Shown: positions 34,811 to 42,787 of the stretch, piece after piece | Position numbering within the stretch: position 1 is the first letter of the stretch | Layout of the letters: each line of letters starts with the position of its first letter | The notes under the pieces: model-generated | Seen by the model: the letters and a program-made list of their open reading frames with translations, nothing else | What the model was told of the DNA's origin: nothing | The model's database searches: none | NCBI GenBank assembly: GCA_004295045.1 | Contig: SHND01000034.1 | Span: 11,687 to 57,262, forward strand | Reading direction: 5' to 3' | Origin: Chloroflexota bacterium | Lineage (GTDB): Bacteria > Chloroflexota > Anaerolineae > UBA4142 > SHND01 | Length of the DNA stretch: 45,576 nt | Made by a program: the position numbers and the translations under genes

Positions 34811-35227
34811 ATGGCACGCGGTCTCAACAAAGTCATGATCATGGGCAATCTCGGACGCGACCCGGAAATGCGCTATACGCCGAGCGGCAAGCCCGTCACT
34901 TCGTTTAGTGTTGCTGTTTCGCGCACCTACATGAAGCCCGAAGGTGAACGCGCGGAGGTGACCGATTGGTTCAACGTTGTCGCTTGGGGACGCCTCGCCG
35001 AAATTTGCAGCCAATATCTGACCAAAGGTTCGATGGTGTACGTCGAAGGACGGCTCGAAACGCGCAGTTGGGAAGGCGAAAACGGGCAGAAACACTATCG
35101 CACCGAAGTAGTGGCAAACGATGTCAACATCTTGGACCGCAAAGCGCGTCAGGGTGAAGACACCAGTGCAATTGATTCGGCTTTGGGTGACATCGGCGCA
35201 CCGGGCGGCGACGAACCCGCCATCTGA
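34811..35227 (+). CDS. ssb: Single-stranded DNA-binding protein
   Basis: This OB-fold protein of 138 residues protects single-stranded DNA. It starts ARGLNKVMIMGNLGRDPEMRY and contains TDWFNVVAWGRLAEICSQYL and SMVYVEGRLETRSW, all standard SSB strands. The C-terminal tail is short and ends GGDEPAI, without the usual DDDIPF acidic tip that recruits partner proteins; only DE remains. The ribosome-binding site GGAG is about 8 bases upstream. The gene stands between rpsF and rpsR, its conserved position. Confidence 0.95.
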   Translation: MARGLNKVMIMGNLGRDPEMRYTPSGKPVTSFSVAVSRTYMKPEGERAEVTDWFNVVAWGRLAEICSQYLTKGSMVYVEGRLETRSWEGENGQKHYRTEVVANDVNILDRKARQGEDTSAIDSALGDIGAPGGDEPAI

Positions 35228-35277
35228 ACGTGCGATGACTCATCACCCATTGGGGATAAACTAAGGAGCAATTCACC

Positions 35278-35616
35278 ATGCCTATGGACAATCAATCACG
35301 CAGCAGTTCGGGCGGTCCGCGCGGTCCGCGCAATGATCGCGGCGGACGCGACGGCGGACGCGACGGTCAACAGCGCCGCTTTGGTCCACCGATCCGACGA
35401 GTCTGCATTTACTGCAAAGACAAAAACAAATTCATTGATTACAAAAATGCCGATCAACTTCGTCGCTATTTGACGGATCGTGGCAAGATTCGCCCACGCC
35501 GCAAAATCGGAACGTGTGCGCGGCATCAACGTGAACTCGCGCTCGCCATCAAACGCGCGCGGCATCTTGCACTCTTGCCTCTCGCACCGGAACATGTGCG
35601 CGGCATGAACGGATAA
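35278..35616 (+). CDS. rpsR: 30S ribosomal protein bS18 with Gly/Arg-rich N-terminus
   Basis: This protein of 112 residues, larger than the usual 75-90, begins with an extension rich in Gly, Arg and Ser (about residues 1-35). The bS18 core follows: [20 protein letters not shown], then [20 protein letters not shown]. Two Cys-x2-Cys residues together with Cys-x2-His form the possible zinc site seen in the cysteine-containing form of bS18. It pairs with bS6 on the platform of the 30S subunit. AAGGAG precedes the ATG. The operon ends with a terminator 24 bases downstream. Confidence 0.95.
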   Translation: MPMDNQSRSSSGGPRGPRNDRGGRDGGRDGQQRRFGPPIRRVCIYCKDKNKFIDYKNADQLRRYLTDRGKIRPRRKIGTCARHQRELALAIKRARHLALLPLAPEHVRGMNG

Positions 35617-35639
35617 CTCTGCCGCAATCCATTTACAAT

Positions 35640-35675
35640 AAAGGGCATAGGCGGCACCGCTTATGCCCTTTTTGG
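35640..35675 (+). terminator. Terminator after rpsR
   Basis: AAAGGGCATA (35640-35649) pairs with TATGCCCTTT (35662-35671), and GCGG/CCGC extends the stem inside. TTT follows. It ends only about 8 bases before the next ATG, so it could also attenuate transcription into the isomerase gene. Confidence 0.85.
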
Positions 35676-35681
35676 TCAACT

Positions 35682-36977
35682 ATGGCAAAAAAGAATCAAC
35701 CTACTACTGTCACCCGCAAACAATCGCGCTTGCGCGAACGTGAACAAGAACAACAACGCATCATCTTTATCGCGCTGGGAATCGTCGCCGCGCTCGTCAT
35801 CATCATTCTCGGCGTTGGCTATTGGCGCACACAGATCGCGTACCTGAACGATACCATCGCCACCGTCAACGGCGTTCCGGTCACGGTGCGCGCCTATCAA
35901 GCGCGCGCGCGCTACGATGCGCAGCTCATCCTCTCGCGTCTTTCGCAAATTCAAGCCGCCGTCTCTCAATTTGATTTAAACGACCCGACGTACAAAACCA
36001 TTGCCGATTATTATCAGAATCAATACGCACAAGAACAATCGCAGCTGCTCCAAGTGTCGAGCAAGGCACTCGAAGACGTGATTGACGACGAACTCGTTCG
36101 GCAGGAAGCAGCCAAACGCGGCATCACTGTGACGCCGGAGGAGATTGACCGCGAGATCGAGCTTGGACTCAAAGAAAATCTCGGCTATGCGCGCCCAACC
36201 AACACCGCCACAGCTGGTCCGTCGCCAACGTCAACTAACACGCCAACCGCGACTTTGACGCCGACTAATACGGCAACGCCATCCGTTTCGCCCACTGCAA
36301 CGGCTACGCTTTCTGCAACTCTCGCCGCTACGCCAACGCTGGGTCCGACCGAGACACCATTGCCGACCCAAACGCCATTGGGTCCCGAAGCGTACGCGAC
36401 AGAAGTCGCCAACTTGAAAGAGAACATCACCAAAGCGCGCTATTCTTTTGATGACTATCGCCAAATCGTGGCAGTGAACTTGCTGCGCGAACGCCTGAAT
36501 GATGCGTTAGGCAAAGAAGTCAAAACGACCGCAGAGCAAATTCACGCGCGGCACATTCTGGTCAAGACCTTTGAAGAGGCGCAAAAAGTGGAAGAAAGGT
36601 TAAAGGCGGGCGAGGATTTTGGCACGCTCGCGGCCGAACTTTCCATTGACCCGAGCGCAAAAGAGAACAAGGGCGATCTCGGCTGGGCGACGCGCGGCAG
36701 TTACGTTACCGAATTTGAAAATGCGGTATGGGCATTGCAGCCGTTGCAAGTGAGTGAACCGGTGACAACATCGTTCGGCATCCACGTCATTCAGTTGCTT
36801 GAAAAAGATGCCAACCGCACGCTCGACGAATCCGCGTTGGCGCGCGAACGGGTGCAAGCATTAGACGACTGGTTGCAGCGAACCCGCTCGGCGGCGACGA
36901 CCATTATTCAACGCTTCTTTTCAACCGACTATGTCCCTGCCGAAATTCGCAAATTGCAGTCGTCGGGAACGCAATAG
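35682..36977 (+). CDS. Membrane-anchored SurA/PrsA-like peptidyl-prolyl isomerase (PpiC domain)
   Basis: This protein of 431 residues assists folding of exported proteins. A single membrane span (about 27-48, IIFIALGIVAALVIIILGVGYW) follows a basic cytoplasmic start. A SurA-N-like helical domain comes next (about 55-165, ATVNGVPVTVRAYQARARYDAQ). A Thr/Pro/Ser-rich stretch (about 170-235, reiterating TPT and TAT) interrupts it. The parvulin PpiC domain (about 287-385) has QIHARHILVKTFEEAQKV and GDLGWATRGSYVTEFE, ending FGIHVIQLLE. The Thr/Pro insertion inside a chaperone domain is unusual and typical of extracytoplasmic Chloroflexota proteins. It may have its own promoter, because a terminator precedes it. 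Confidence 0.9.
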   Translation: MAKKNQPTTVTRKQSRLREREQEQQRIIFIALGIVAALVIIILGVGYWRTQIAYLNDTIATVNGVPVTVRAYQARARYDAQLILSRLSQIQAAVSQFDLNDPTYKTIADYYQNQYAQEQSQLLQVSSKALEDVIDDELVRQEAAKRGITVTPEEIDREIELGLKENLGYARPTNTATAGPSPTSTNTPTATLTPTNTATPSVSPTATATLSATLAATPTLGPTETPLPTQTPLGPEAYATEVANLKENITKARYSFDDYRQIVAVNLLRERLNDALGKEVKTTAEQIHARHILVKTFEEAQKVEERLKAGEDFGTLAAELSIDPSAKENKGDLGWATRGSYVTEFENAVWALQPLQVSEPVTTSFGIHVIQLLEKDANRTLDESALARERVQALDDWLQRTRSAATTIIQRFFSTDYVPAEIRKLQSSGTQ

Positions 36978-37002
36978 AATTCGCGAACAAGTTTCACGCA
37001 CA

Positions 37003-37035
37003 AAAAAATCCGTCCACGTTGGACGGATTTTTTAT
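37003..37035. terminator. Bidirectional terminator between isomerase and hydrolase genes
   Basis: AAAAAATCCGTCCA (37003-37016) pairs with TGGACGGATTTTTT (37020-37033) across a CGT loop, with A-run and T-run flanks for both directions. Confidence 0.93.
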
Positions 37036-37800
37036 TTACAGCATCGCGGCGGCTAACTCGGCGAGCGTTTGTTCGTTATGAAAATAATCGTGAGAACGAA
37101 TCGGGTCCGTCTCTACGTCCACAAACACATCGCGCAAACGAAACGGACGCGAAGGAAACAGCGGTCCCAACGCGTTCGCCATCGGGTCGGTCGTGTCGTA
37201 CAGGTTCAGCCATTCGCCGATGTTACCGGGAATCGCGCCGAGGTCGCTCGTGCGAATATTCAAACGCCGCAGTTTCGATAGCGGGGAGCCGAGCGTAAAA
37301 AAAGTAGAGACGTTCGAATTGACAGCGGTCTCGCACAGGCAGTCAAACGCAACGACCGAGCCGAGCGAATGACCGGCGATCACGATTTCATCGCCCATGC
37401 CCAATGCTTTGTTCAATGCATCGCGCATTCGCGTCTGAACCGCATTGTACGTTTTTGATAAAAACAGATATTCGGCGATCTGAGCCAAGTCGGACGCAAT
37501 CATCTCGGCAAGAAACTGCACGGGCAGGATGAACGCGGCGTTGTGCCGCTCGTAATGCGGCAGCGAATTGAAATCCCCATGCACAAGCATCGAAAAGGCG
37601 GCTTTGAAATTTTCCACTTCGGCGCCATCCGCCCCGCGCGTTTTGTGCTTGAGGGCAGAGTGATTTAACAAATCGGAATACCATACGCCAACCGCATTGG
37701 GTTGCGCGCCGAGCAGCTCTTTTAAACCGACGAGCGTTTCCTTGTAATATTCTTTTCTGTATTTTCCTGCGCCGTGAACAAAGACGATGACTTTGGGCAT
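37036..37800 (-). CDS. Alpha/beta-hydrolase (lipase-like)
   Basis: This protein of 254 residues has an alpha/beta-hydrolase frame: FVHGAG near the start (oxyanion region), the nucleophile elbow GHSLGS with Ser145, an acid candidate in NLYDTTDPMA and a histidine candidate in DPIRSHDYFHNE. The pattern resembles small bacterial lipase/esterase-like proteins that use GHSLG without an export signal. The substrate is unknown. No strong ribosome-binding site precedes ATG 37800. An AT-rich repeat gap lies upstream. Confidence 0.78.
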   Translation of the reverse strand: MPKVIVFVHGAGKYRKEYYKETLVGLKELLGAQPNAVGVWYSDLLNHSALKHKTRGADGAEVENFKAAFSMLVHGDFNSLPHYERHNAAFILPVQFLAEMIASDLAQIAEYLFLSKTYNAVQTRMRDALNKALGMGDEIVIAGHSLGSVVAFDCLCETAVNSNVSTFFTLGSPLSKLRRLNIRTSDLGAIPGNIGEWLNLYDTTDPMANALGPLFPSRPFRLRDVFVDVETDPIRSHDYFHNEQTLAELAAAML

Positions 37801-37893
37801 GGATGTAAATTCAAAATTAGAAATTCAAAATTAGAAATTCCAGGTAGCATTTTTCGCGCGCGAATTTTTAATTTTGAATTTGCAATTTCACTT
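37801..37893. repeat. AATTCAAAATTAGAAATTC / TTAATTTTGAATTTGCAATTTC inverted repeat gap
   Basis: Two copies of AATTCAAAATTAGAAATTC-like units face the arm TTTTTAATTTTGAATTTGCA, with TCGCGCGCGA near the tip (37856-37865). The gap can fold into a hairpin between two - strand genes, as in the other gaps of this window. Confidence 0.8.
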
Positions 37894-38313
37894 TCACTTT
37901 TTCGGTTCCGCAAAAAAGAAACGATGCGCCGCGCGCATACAGCGGTCTTGTACGACCAACAATCCCGCCTCCTCAGCGCGCACAGCGGCTTGTTCATTCC
38001 GCACGCCCTCTTGCATCCAGATCGCTTTGGCGCCAATCTTGATCGCGTCCTGCACAACGGGTAACACCTCTTCCGAGCGCAGAAAAATTTGCACTGTATC
38101 AATCTTGAGCTCTGGTGGAATTGCCAACAAATTCGGATATGCTTTTTCGCCCAAAATTTCTTGCGCGTTTGGGTTGATTGGCACAATCTGATAGCCGTGT
38201 TCCTTTAGATATTTTGGCACGTCGTTACTCGGACGGTCCGCGCGCGAGGACATGCCAACGACGGCAATCGTTTTCGTGTCGAGCAAAATTTGTTTTACTT
38301 GGTCGGGTGACAT
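37894..38313 (-). CDS. CoA-binding protein, YccU family
   Basis: This protein of 139 residues is a small Rossmann-like CoA-binding domain, as in YccU or the N-terminal part of succinyl-CoA ligase-like proteins. It has the nucleotide-binding turn VVGMSSRADRPSNDVPKYL and the strands YQIVPINPNAQEILGEKAY, then TVQIFLRSEEVLPVV, KAIWMQEGV and VQDRCMRAAH. These proteins bind CoA or acyl-CoA and have no settled reaction. ATG 38313 begins the conserved region; the frame is open to 38361 but that part is the repeat hairpin. It is probably co-transcribed with the kinase upstream. Confidence 0.85.
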   Translation of the reverse strand: MSPDQVKQILLDTKTIAVVGMSSRADRPSNDVPKYLKEHGYQIVPINPNAQEILGEKAYPNLLAIPPELKIDTVQIFLRSEEVLPVVQDAIKIGAKAIWMQEGVRNEQAAVRAEEAGLLVVQDRCMRAAHRFFFAEPKK

Positions 38314-38319
38314 ATTAGG

Positions 38320-38388
38320 GATGAGGTATGAGTGCTGAGGACTGAGTTTGCGAATGACCACCCACTCAGTCCGCAGTCCTCATCACTT
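38320..38388. repeat. ATGAGTGCTGAGGACTGAG / CTCAGTCCGCAGTCCTCAT inverted repeat gap
   Basis: ATGAGTGCTGAGGACTGAGT on the left faces CACTCAGTCCGCAGTCCTCA on the right, giving a long imperfect hairpin. It overlaps the end of the histidine kinase gene by a few bases. Confidence 0.8.
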
Positions 38389-39774
38389 TTGACTTTGACT
38401 GAAGGGCAGCGCGATTTTGAAACAAGTGTAGCCGGGTTTTGATTCGACGGTGATGCGTCCGTGATGTTTTAAAACAATAATGTTGTACGAAATGTGCAGC
38501 CCTAAACCGGTGCCTTGTCCAACCGCTTTCGTCGTAAAGAACGCTTCAAAAAGGCGCGGTTGAATTGCGGGCGGAATCCCGGGACCGTTGTCACAAATTT
38601 CGACGCACAAGTTATCGGGTTCGGGATACGTACAAAGCGTTAATTCGCCTTGCCCCTTCATCGCGTCAATCGCATTATCAATAATGTTTGTCCACACTTG
38701 ATTCAGTTCGCTCGCGTACGCTTCGATTTTTGGCAGGTCGCGCGCATAGTTACGATGGATCGTGATGCCTTGCTTCCATTTATTACGCAAAATCGTCAAG
38801 GTATTTTCCAACCCATCGTGAATATCAATTTCTTGCAGCGGCGCCTGGTCAAGATACGAATACTCTTTGATCGCTTTGACAATGTTCGAGATGCGTTCGG
38901 CGCTTTCCGAAATTTCACTCAAGAGAGAAATCCCACTGCCGCGCGCGGCCGCCCATTCGATGACGAGCGGCAGTGTTTTGTCATCAAACACTGAATCCCA
39001 TTGCTCCAACATGTCGCGCGTGAATCCCAACGCGACGAGGCGCGGAGCAATCTCCCACGCTTCCGCCACATTGTGCGCGTCGAGCCAATCTTGAATCGCG
39101 CTTTCGTAATCCGAACGCGTAATCGCATCCAAATTTCGCTCGTGCCGCGCATTCTCATCAATCTGCACACGCAAATTTTTTAATGCTTCGCGCTGTGCCT
39201 CCGATACATCCAGTCCGTCGAGTTGAACGGTCAATTCTTCGACCCGTCCCAAGTCGTCGCGCAACTGTGCCGCGCCGCGTTTTACAGCCGCTGCCGGATT
39301 GTTCAATTCGTGCGCGATGCCCGCTGCCAGCGTTCCCAGCGACGCCATTTTTTCGCGCTGCTGCAAGGTCGCGTTGGATGAACGCAAGCGCTGTCCAAAC
39401 GTTTTCAAAATCGCGCGCGCCGAACCCGGACTCCAATCCAAAAGCGCCATGAACATCTCTTGGTCAATTTTCATGACCCGCACATTCGTCAGCGCAATGA
39501 CCGAAGCAAACCGCGGCGCCTGGTCCACCACCGACATCTCGCCAATCACTTCGCCCGCGCCGCGCTCTGCCAGCACCACTTCGCTTTCACCGGCTTTGCG
39601 GCGTACTTGCAGCTTTCCTTCCAAGATAATGTACATCGCATCGCCCATCTCACCTTCGCGAATGAGATAGTCGCCCGGCTTCAATTCAAGCTCTTCGCTC
39701 ATCGCGACAAGGCGTTCGACCGCGTAATCGTCGAGACCGGAAAAAAGGGGAATGGCGCGGAGAAAGTCGTTCAT
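38383..39774 (-). CDS. Soluble histidine kinase with cyclic-nucleotide-binding domain
   Basis: This cytoplasmic sensor kinase of 463 residues has a cNMP-binding (CAP_ED) domain at 1-120 with GDYLIREGEMGDAMYIILEGKL. The phosphoacceptor helix contains His155 in GIAHELNNPAAA. A long helical insert covers about 180-290. The ATPase domain (about 335-460) has N-box NIIDNAIDAM, G1 CDNGPGIP, F-box ARLFEAFFTTK-like sequence and G2 GTGLGL. No membrane spans are seen. Its natural partner is the receiver-glutaredoxin-TrxR protein encoded upstream on the same strand, because this pair is commonly encoded together. It may sense cyclic nucleotides or the redox state. Confidence 0.93.
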   Translation of the reverse strand: MNDFLRAIPLFSGLDDYAVERLVAMSEELELKPGDYLIREGEMGDAMYIILEGKLQVRRKAGESEVVLAERGAGEVIGEMSVVDQAPRFASVIALTNVRVMKIDQEMFMALLDWSPGSARAILKTFGQRLRSSNATLQQREKMASLGTLAAGIAHELNNPAAAVKRGAAQLRDDLGRVEELTVQLDGLDVSEAQREALKNLRVQIDENARHERNLDAITRSDYESAIQDWLDAHNVAEAWEIAPRLVALGFTRDMLEQWDSVFDDKTLPLVIEWAAARGSGISLLSEISESAERISNIVKAIKEYSYLDQAPLQEIDIHDGLENTLTILRNKWKQGITIHRNYARDLPKIEAYASELNQVWTNIIDNAIDAMKGQGELTLCTYPEPDNLCVEICDNGPGIPPAIQPRLFEAFFTTKAVGQGTGLGLHISYNIIVLKHHGRITVESKPGYTCFKIALPFSQSQK

Positions 39775-39792
39775 TTGCGAACAAGTCGTAAA

Positions 39793-40083
39793 TTAAATTG
39801 CCGCTTCGTGGCGAATCTCTTCCAAAATTTGTGAGACTTGTTCCTCAGAGTCAAGATGACGCGTGAGAACTTGAGCGGTTGTTTCCAATACTTGGTTTGC
39901 CGAAAGCTTGGCTAAATCAATCCGCAAACTCTGTCCCACATAGAATTTGACAAGCGCTTCAGGTGACATATCGCGCGTTTGCGCGACACGCTCAAGTGAG
40001 CGGATAACGTCAATCGGAAGTGTGAGCGTCAATTCGCTGCTCGGACGCCCTCGAAAGCGCAATTCAAATCCTTCTTCGGTCAT
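39793..40083 (-). CDS. Ribbon-helix-helix type antitoxin-like partner of BrnT
   Basis: This protein of 96 residues starts at ATG 40083 (AGGA 8 bases upstream); ATGs at 40098 and 40104 are alternatives. RGRPSSELTLTLPIDVIRSL looks like a ribbon followed by the first helix of an RHH repressor. RDMSPEALVKFYVGQSLRIDLAKL follows, a sequence often seen in antitoxin-like proteins beside BrnT genes. It should bind DNA and the toxin. It overlaps the 3' end of the disrupted brnT frame by a few bases, which is typical of a toxin-antitoxin operon. It is intact, while the toxin carries a stop. Confidence 0.75.
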   Translation of the reverse strand: MTEEGFELRFRGRPSSELTLTLPIDVIRSLERVAQTRDMSPEALVKFYVGQSLRIDLAKLSANQVLETTAQVLTRHLDSEEQVSQILEEIRHEAAI

Positions 40084-40087
40084 AATT

Positions 40088-40390
40088 TTATCCTGCATCT
40101 TCATACTTTTTTCTTTCTGTGCGTGTTACCGGACGCGCGGAAATAATTCGCGTGCGTTGGATTCGTTCCACATAAACCGCGAGCAAGAGCCGGTGGGAAA
40201 ACGAGTAACCAATGATGAAATCGCGAACTTCATCATCGTCATCCAGAGACGCATCTCCTGTTTGATAAAACGGGTCAAAAAACACTTCTGCCGCTTCTTG
40301 AAATGTGACGCCATGTTTGACGATATTACCGTTGGCTTTTTCACTGTCTCACTCGAACTCGCGTCCCTCTAATTGATAGATGATTTCCAT
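40088..40390 (-). pseudogene. brnT: BrnT-family toxin gene interrupted by an in-frame TGA
   Basis: Read from ATG 40390, the frame gives MEIIYQLEGREFE, then TGA (40351-40349), then DSEKANGNIVKHGVTF, EAAEVFFDP and, at the end, RTRIISARPVTRTERKKYE. These are the hallmark blocks of BrnT (DUF497) ribonuclease toxins. The family begins FEWD-x-x-K-A-x-x-N-x-x-KHG; the Trp of FEWD is TGG and here is TGA. Apart from this codon the frame is complete (100 codons). The gene starts 7 bases after the TrxR-fusion stop and ends at the antitoxin start. Either the toxin is inactivated, UGA is read through, or the base call is wrong. Initiation at the internal GTG at 40285 would give only a fragment. Confidence 0.85.
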
Positions 40391-40396
40391 GCCAAT

Positions 40397-42052
40397 TCAT
40401 ACTGTAGCTAGATATTCATGCACCATCGAAATCGCGGTACTGCCTTCACCCACCGCCGCCGCAACGCGATTCCGAGCGCCCATGCGCACATCACCCGCCG
40501 CAAATACGCCGGGAATGTTCGTTTCCAGCAGCATCGGCTCGCGCGCTAATTTCCAATCGGGCGGCAGTTTCCCGTTTTCATCTTTGAGCGCTTGCCCGGT
40601 GAGCAAATTGCCTTTGGGCGAAACGCGCAATACATCGCGCGCAAATTCTGTGCGCGGGCGCTGTCCAATAAAGACAAACAATGCCGCGCCTTGCAGCACT
40701 TGTTCCTGTCCCGTTTTCTTGTCCCGAATCGTCACCGCGTCAAAATTTTCCGTGCCGTGCAATGCAATCGGTTCCACGCCAAGCTGCACCTCAATATTGG
40801 GCGTCGCATACAAAGCATCGGTGAGATATTGCGAGGTATTCAATTCGCTGCGCACGAGCATCGTCACTTTTTTGCAATAGCGCGCGAGAAAGAGCGCGTT
40901 TTGTGCCGCCGAATTCGCGCCGCCCACGACGAAAACATTTTCGTCCTTGAAATACATCGCTTCCGTGTACGCCGCGCCGTAATACACCCCTTTGCCGGTC
41001 AGTTGCGCCGCGCCGGGGATATCGAGAATGTGAAACGACGCGCCGGTAGTAATCAGAACGGTCTTGGATACAATTTCCGTGCCATCTTCCAAAACCAAAA
41101 TGCGATACGGGTCTTGGGCGCGTAAACTGACCACTTGCTGTGTCGCAAGAATCTCGGTGCCAAAACGCTGCGCCTGCGTCAGCGCGCGCCGCGTCAAATC
41201 CAAACCCGACAAACCCGCTGGAAAGCCCAAATAATTTTCAATTTTGGGACTGCTGCCCGCTTGTCCGCCCGGCGCCTCACGTTCGATAACGATTGTTTTC
41301 AATCCTTCCGAGGATGCGTAGACCGCCGCGGCGAGTCCCGCGGGACCACTGCCAACAATCGCCAAGTCATACACCTCGCGCGCGGGGCGTGTTTGCAGAC
41401 CCACCTTTTCGGCGAGTTCACGCGCGGTGGGTTCTGCCAAAAACGAGCCGTCAGGAAAAAAGACTGTCGGGATTTTTACGTGACCGCTCAACGCGCCTTC
41501 GACCAGCAATTTCGCTTTGGCATCTTTTTCAATATCGAGAAATTGGTACGGAATCTGATAGCGCGCAAAAAATTCTTTGGCTTCGTGACACGGCTGCGAC
41601 CACTGCGTACCCGCGATGCGAATACCTTCGTAGGGAATGTGCGCGGACGAATTCCAATCGGCGAGCAAATCATCGAGAATTGGATACAAGCGGTCTTCGG
41701 GCGGGTCCCACGGTTTCAACAAATAGTAATCGAGTCCCACTTTGTTGATGCTGCTGATGGCGGCTTCGGTGTCTGCGTACGCCGTGAGTAAAACTTTTTT
41801 CGCTTCGGGAAATACAGCGCGCGCCTTTTCTAAAAACTCGGTGCCGGTCATGCGCGGCATCCGTTGGTCAACCAAAAAAAGCGCGACCGTTTCGCCGCGC
41901 TGCTGCAATTTTTGTGCGGCGTCCAGCGCCGTCGCGCCCGAATCGGCGCGCACAATTTTATAATCTTTCGCGTAACGCGGATTCAAATCTCGATACACCG
42001 CATTCAATACGGCAGGTTCGTCGTCGGCGATGAGGATGTTGGGTTTGGGCAT
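40397..42052 (-). CDS. Fused response regulator / glutaredoxin-like / thioredoxin-reductase-like protein
   Basis: This protein has 551 residues in three parts. Residues 1-125 are a CheY receiver with phosphoacceptor Asp62 (LVDQRMPRMTG) and acidic pocket ADDE. Residues about 135-225 resemble a glutaredoxin-type domain with a single cysteine (TQWSQPCHEAKEF) and the cis-proline strand KIPTVFFPDG. Residues about 230-551 are a flavin oxidoreductase of thioredoxin-reductase type (VGSGPAGLAAAVYASSEG for FAD, VVGGANSAAQNALFLA for NAD(P)H, FAAGDVRMG). The redox-active CxxC of thioredoxin reductase is replaced by GVYYGAAYTEA, so disulfide reduction in the usual way is impossible. It is probably phosphorylated by the cNMP-binding kinase downstream, linking signalling to flavin chemistry. 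Confidence 0.92.
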   Translation of the reverse strand: MPKPNILIADDEPAVLNAVYRDLNPRYAKDYKIVRADSGATALDAAQKLQQRGETVALFLVDQRMPRMTGTEFLEKARAVFPEAKKVLLTAYADTEAAISSINKVGLDYYLLKPWDPPEDRLYPILDDLLADWNSSAHIPYEGIRIAGTQWSQPCHEAKEFFARYQIPYQFLDIEKDAKAKLLVEGALSGHVKIPTVFFPDGSFLAEPTARELAEKVGLQTRPAREVYDLAIVGSGPAGLAAAVYASSEGLKTIVIEREAPGGQAGSSPKIENYLGFPAGLSGLDLTRRALTQAQRFGTEILATQQVVSLRAQDPYRILVLEDGTEIVSKTVLITTGASFHILDIPGAAQLTGKGVYYGAAYTEAMYFKDENVFVVGGANSAAQNALFLARYCKKVTMLVRSELNTSQYLTDALYATPNIEVQLGVEPIALHGTENFDAVTIRDKKTGQEQVLQGAALFVFIGQRPRTEFARDVLRVSPKGNLLTGQALKDENGKLPPDWKLAREPMLLETNIPGVFAAGDVRMGARNRVAAAVGEGSTAISMVHEYLATV

Positions 42053-42145
42053 GTTTGAAAGCTCAAAGCGAAAAGTTAAAAGCTAAAAGTTTCGCCTTTG
42101 GCTTGGCACTTTTCGCTTTTAACTTTTAACTTTGTACTTATTTTA
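42053..42145. repeat. GCGAAAAGTTAAAAGCTAAAAGT / ACTTTTCGCTTTTAACTTTTAAC inverted repeat gap
   Basis: The left arm at 42066-42090 and the right arm at 42108-42132 are near-perfect complements around CGCCTTTGGCTTGG. It shares AAAAGTTAAAAGCTAAAAGT with the gap at 20894-20977. It separates the methyltransferase and the TrxR-fusion genes. Confidence 0.85.
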
Positions 42146-42787
42146 TCATGCTTTTTCCAGCACCAGCAGTTCCTCGTTCCCTTTGCGCGGTTTGATGGAA
42201 TCGGGCGGAAATTCGCGATGCAATAATTTCAAGCCGCGCCGCGTCAGCTGTGCAATCAATTCATCGGGCTTGACGGTAAAGGGTGGACCGCCCACGCGTT
42301 CGTTGAGCGGAAGCGCGAGCGCGATATATTTGCCACCCTTTTTCAAAACACGCGCAATCATATCCGCGTATTCCTCGCGCCGCTTGGGGTCAATCGCGCA
42401 ATAACAGGTGTATTCCAAAACATAATCGAAAGTGCTATTCCATTCTTGCGGCAGTTGAAACAAATCGCCCTGCCAAATTTCATGCCGCGTTGCGTTACCA
42501 GACAACGCGACGTCATCCATTAATGCGCGCATCGCCTCCACCGCGTCGCGCGCAAAATCCACCGCGACAACCTCAAAGCCATGCCGCGCAAATTCGCGCG
42601 CATCGTGTCCGCGTCCCGCGCAGGGGACAAGAATTCGTCCCGGCGGAAATTCACCGGAACGAATCAAACGTTGAAACACCGGCGTCGGCGTTCCAATGTC
42701 CCAGCCCGCCTCGCCGCGCTGATAATCGCGTTCCCATTTGGAAGGAGAGTTGACGTCGCGGGTTTCGGAAGAAAAATTCGTGGACAT
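42146..42787 (-). CDS. SAM-dependent methyltransferase, TPMT-like
   Basis: This class I methyltransferase of 213 residues matches the thiopurine methyltransferase (TPMT)-like family. It has W-x3-Y-x4-x-GWDIGTPTPVF at the start, the SAM loop LVPCAGRGHDAREFA, VVAVDFARDAVEAM, the acidic segment FDYVLEYTCYCAIDP and LALPLNERVGGPPFTV. Members methylate thiols, selenide or tellurite, or small electrophiles. Its ATG shares one base with the hicB stop (TAATG), so it is translationally coupled to hicB. Functional linkage to the toxin module is unlikely; the junction may simply mark an insertion point. Confidence 0.88.
   Translation of the reverse strand: MSTNFSSETRDVNSPSKWERDYQRGEAGWDIGTPTPVFQRLIRSGEFPPGRILVPCAGRGHDAREFARHGFEVVAVDFARDAVEAMRALMDDVALSGNATRHEIWQGDLFQLPQEWNSTFDYVLEYTCYCAIDPKRREEYADMIARVLKKGGKYIALALPLNERVGGPPFTVKPDELIAQLTRRGLKLLHREFPPDSIKPRKGNEELLVLEKA

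Noticed and set aside
40126..40344. Alternative 72-codon frame overlapping brnT
   Set aside because: The other frame contains all BrnT family blocks. This one is out of register and has no family features.
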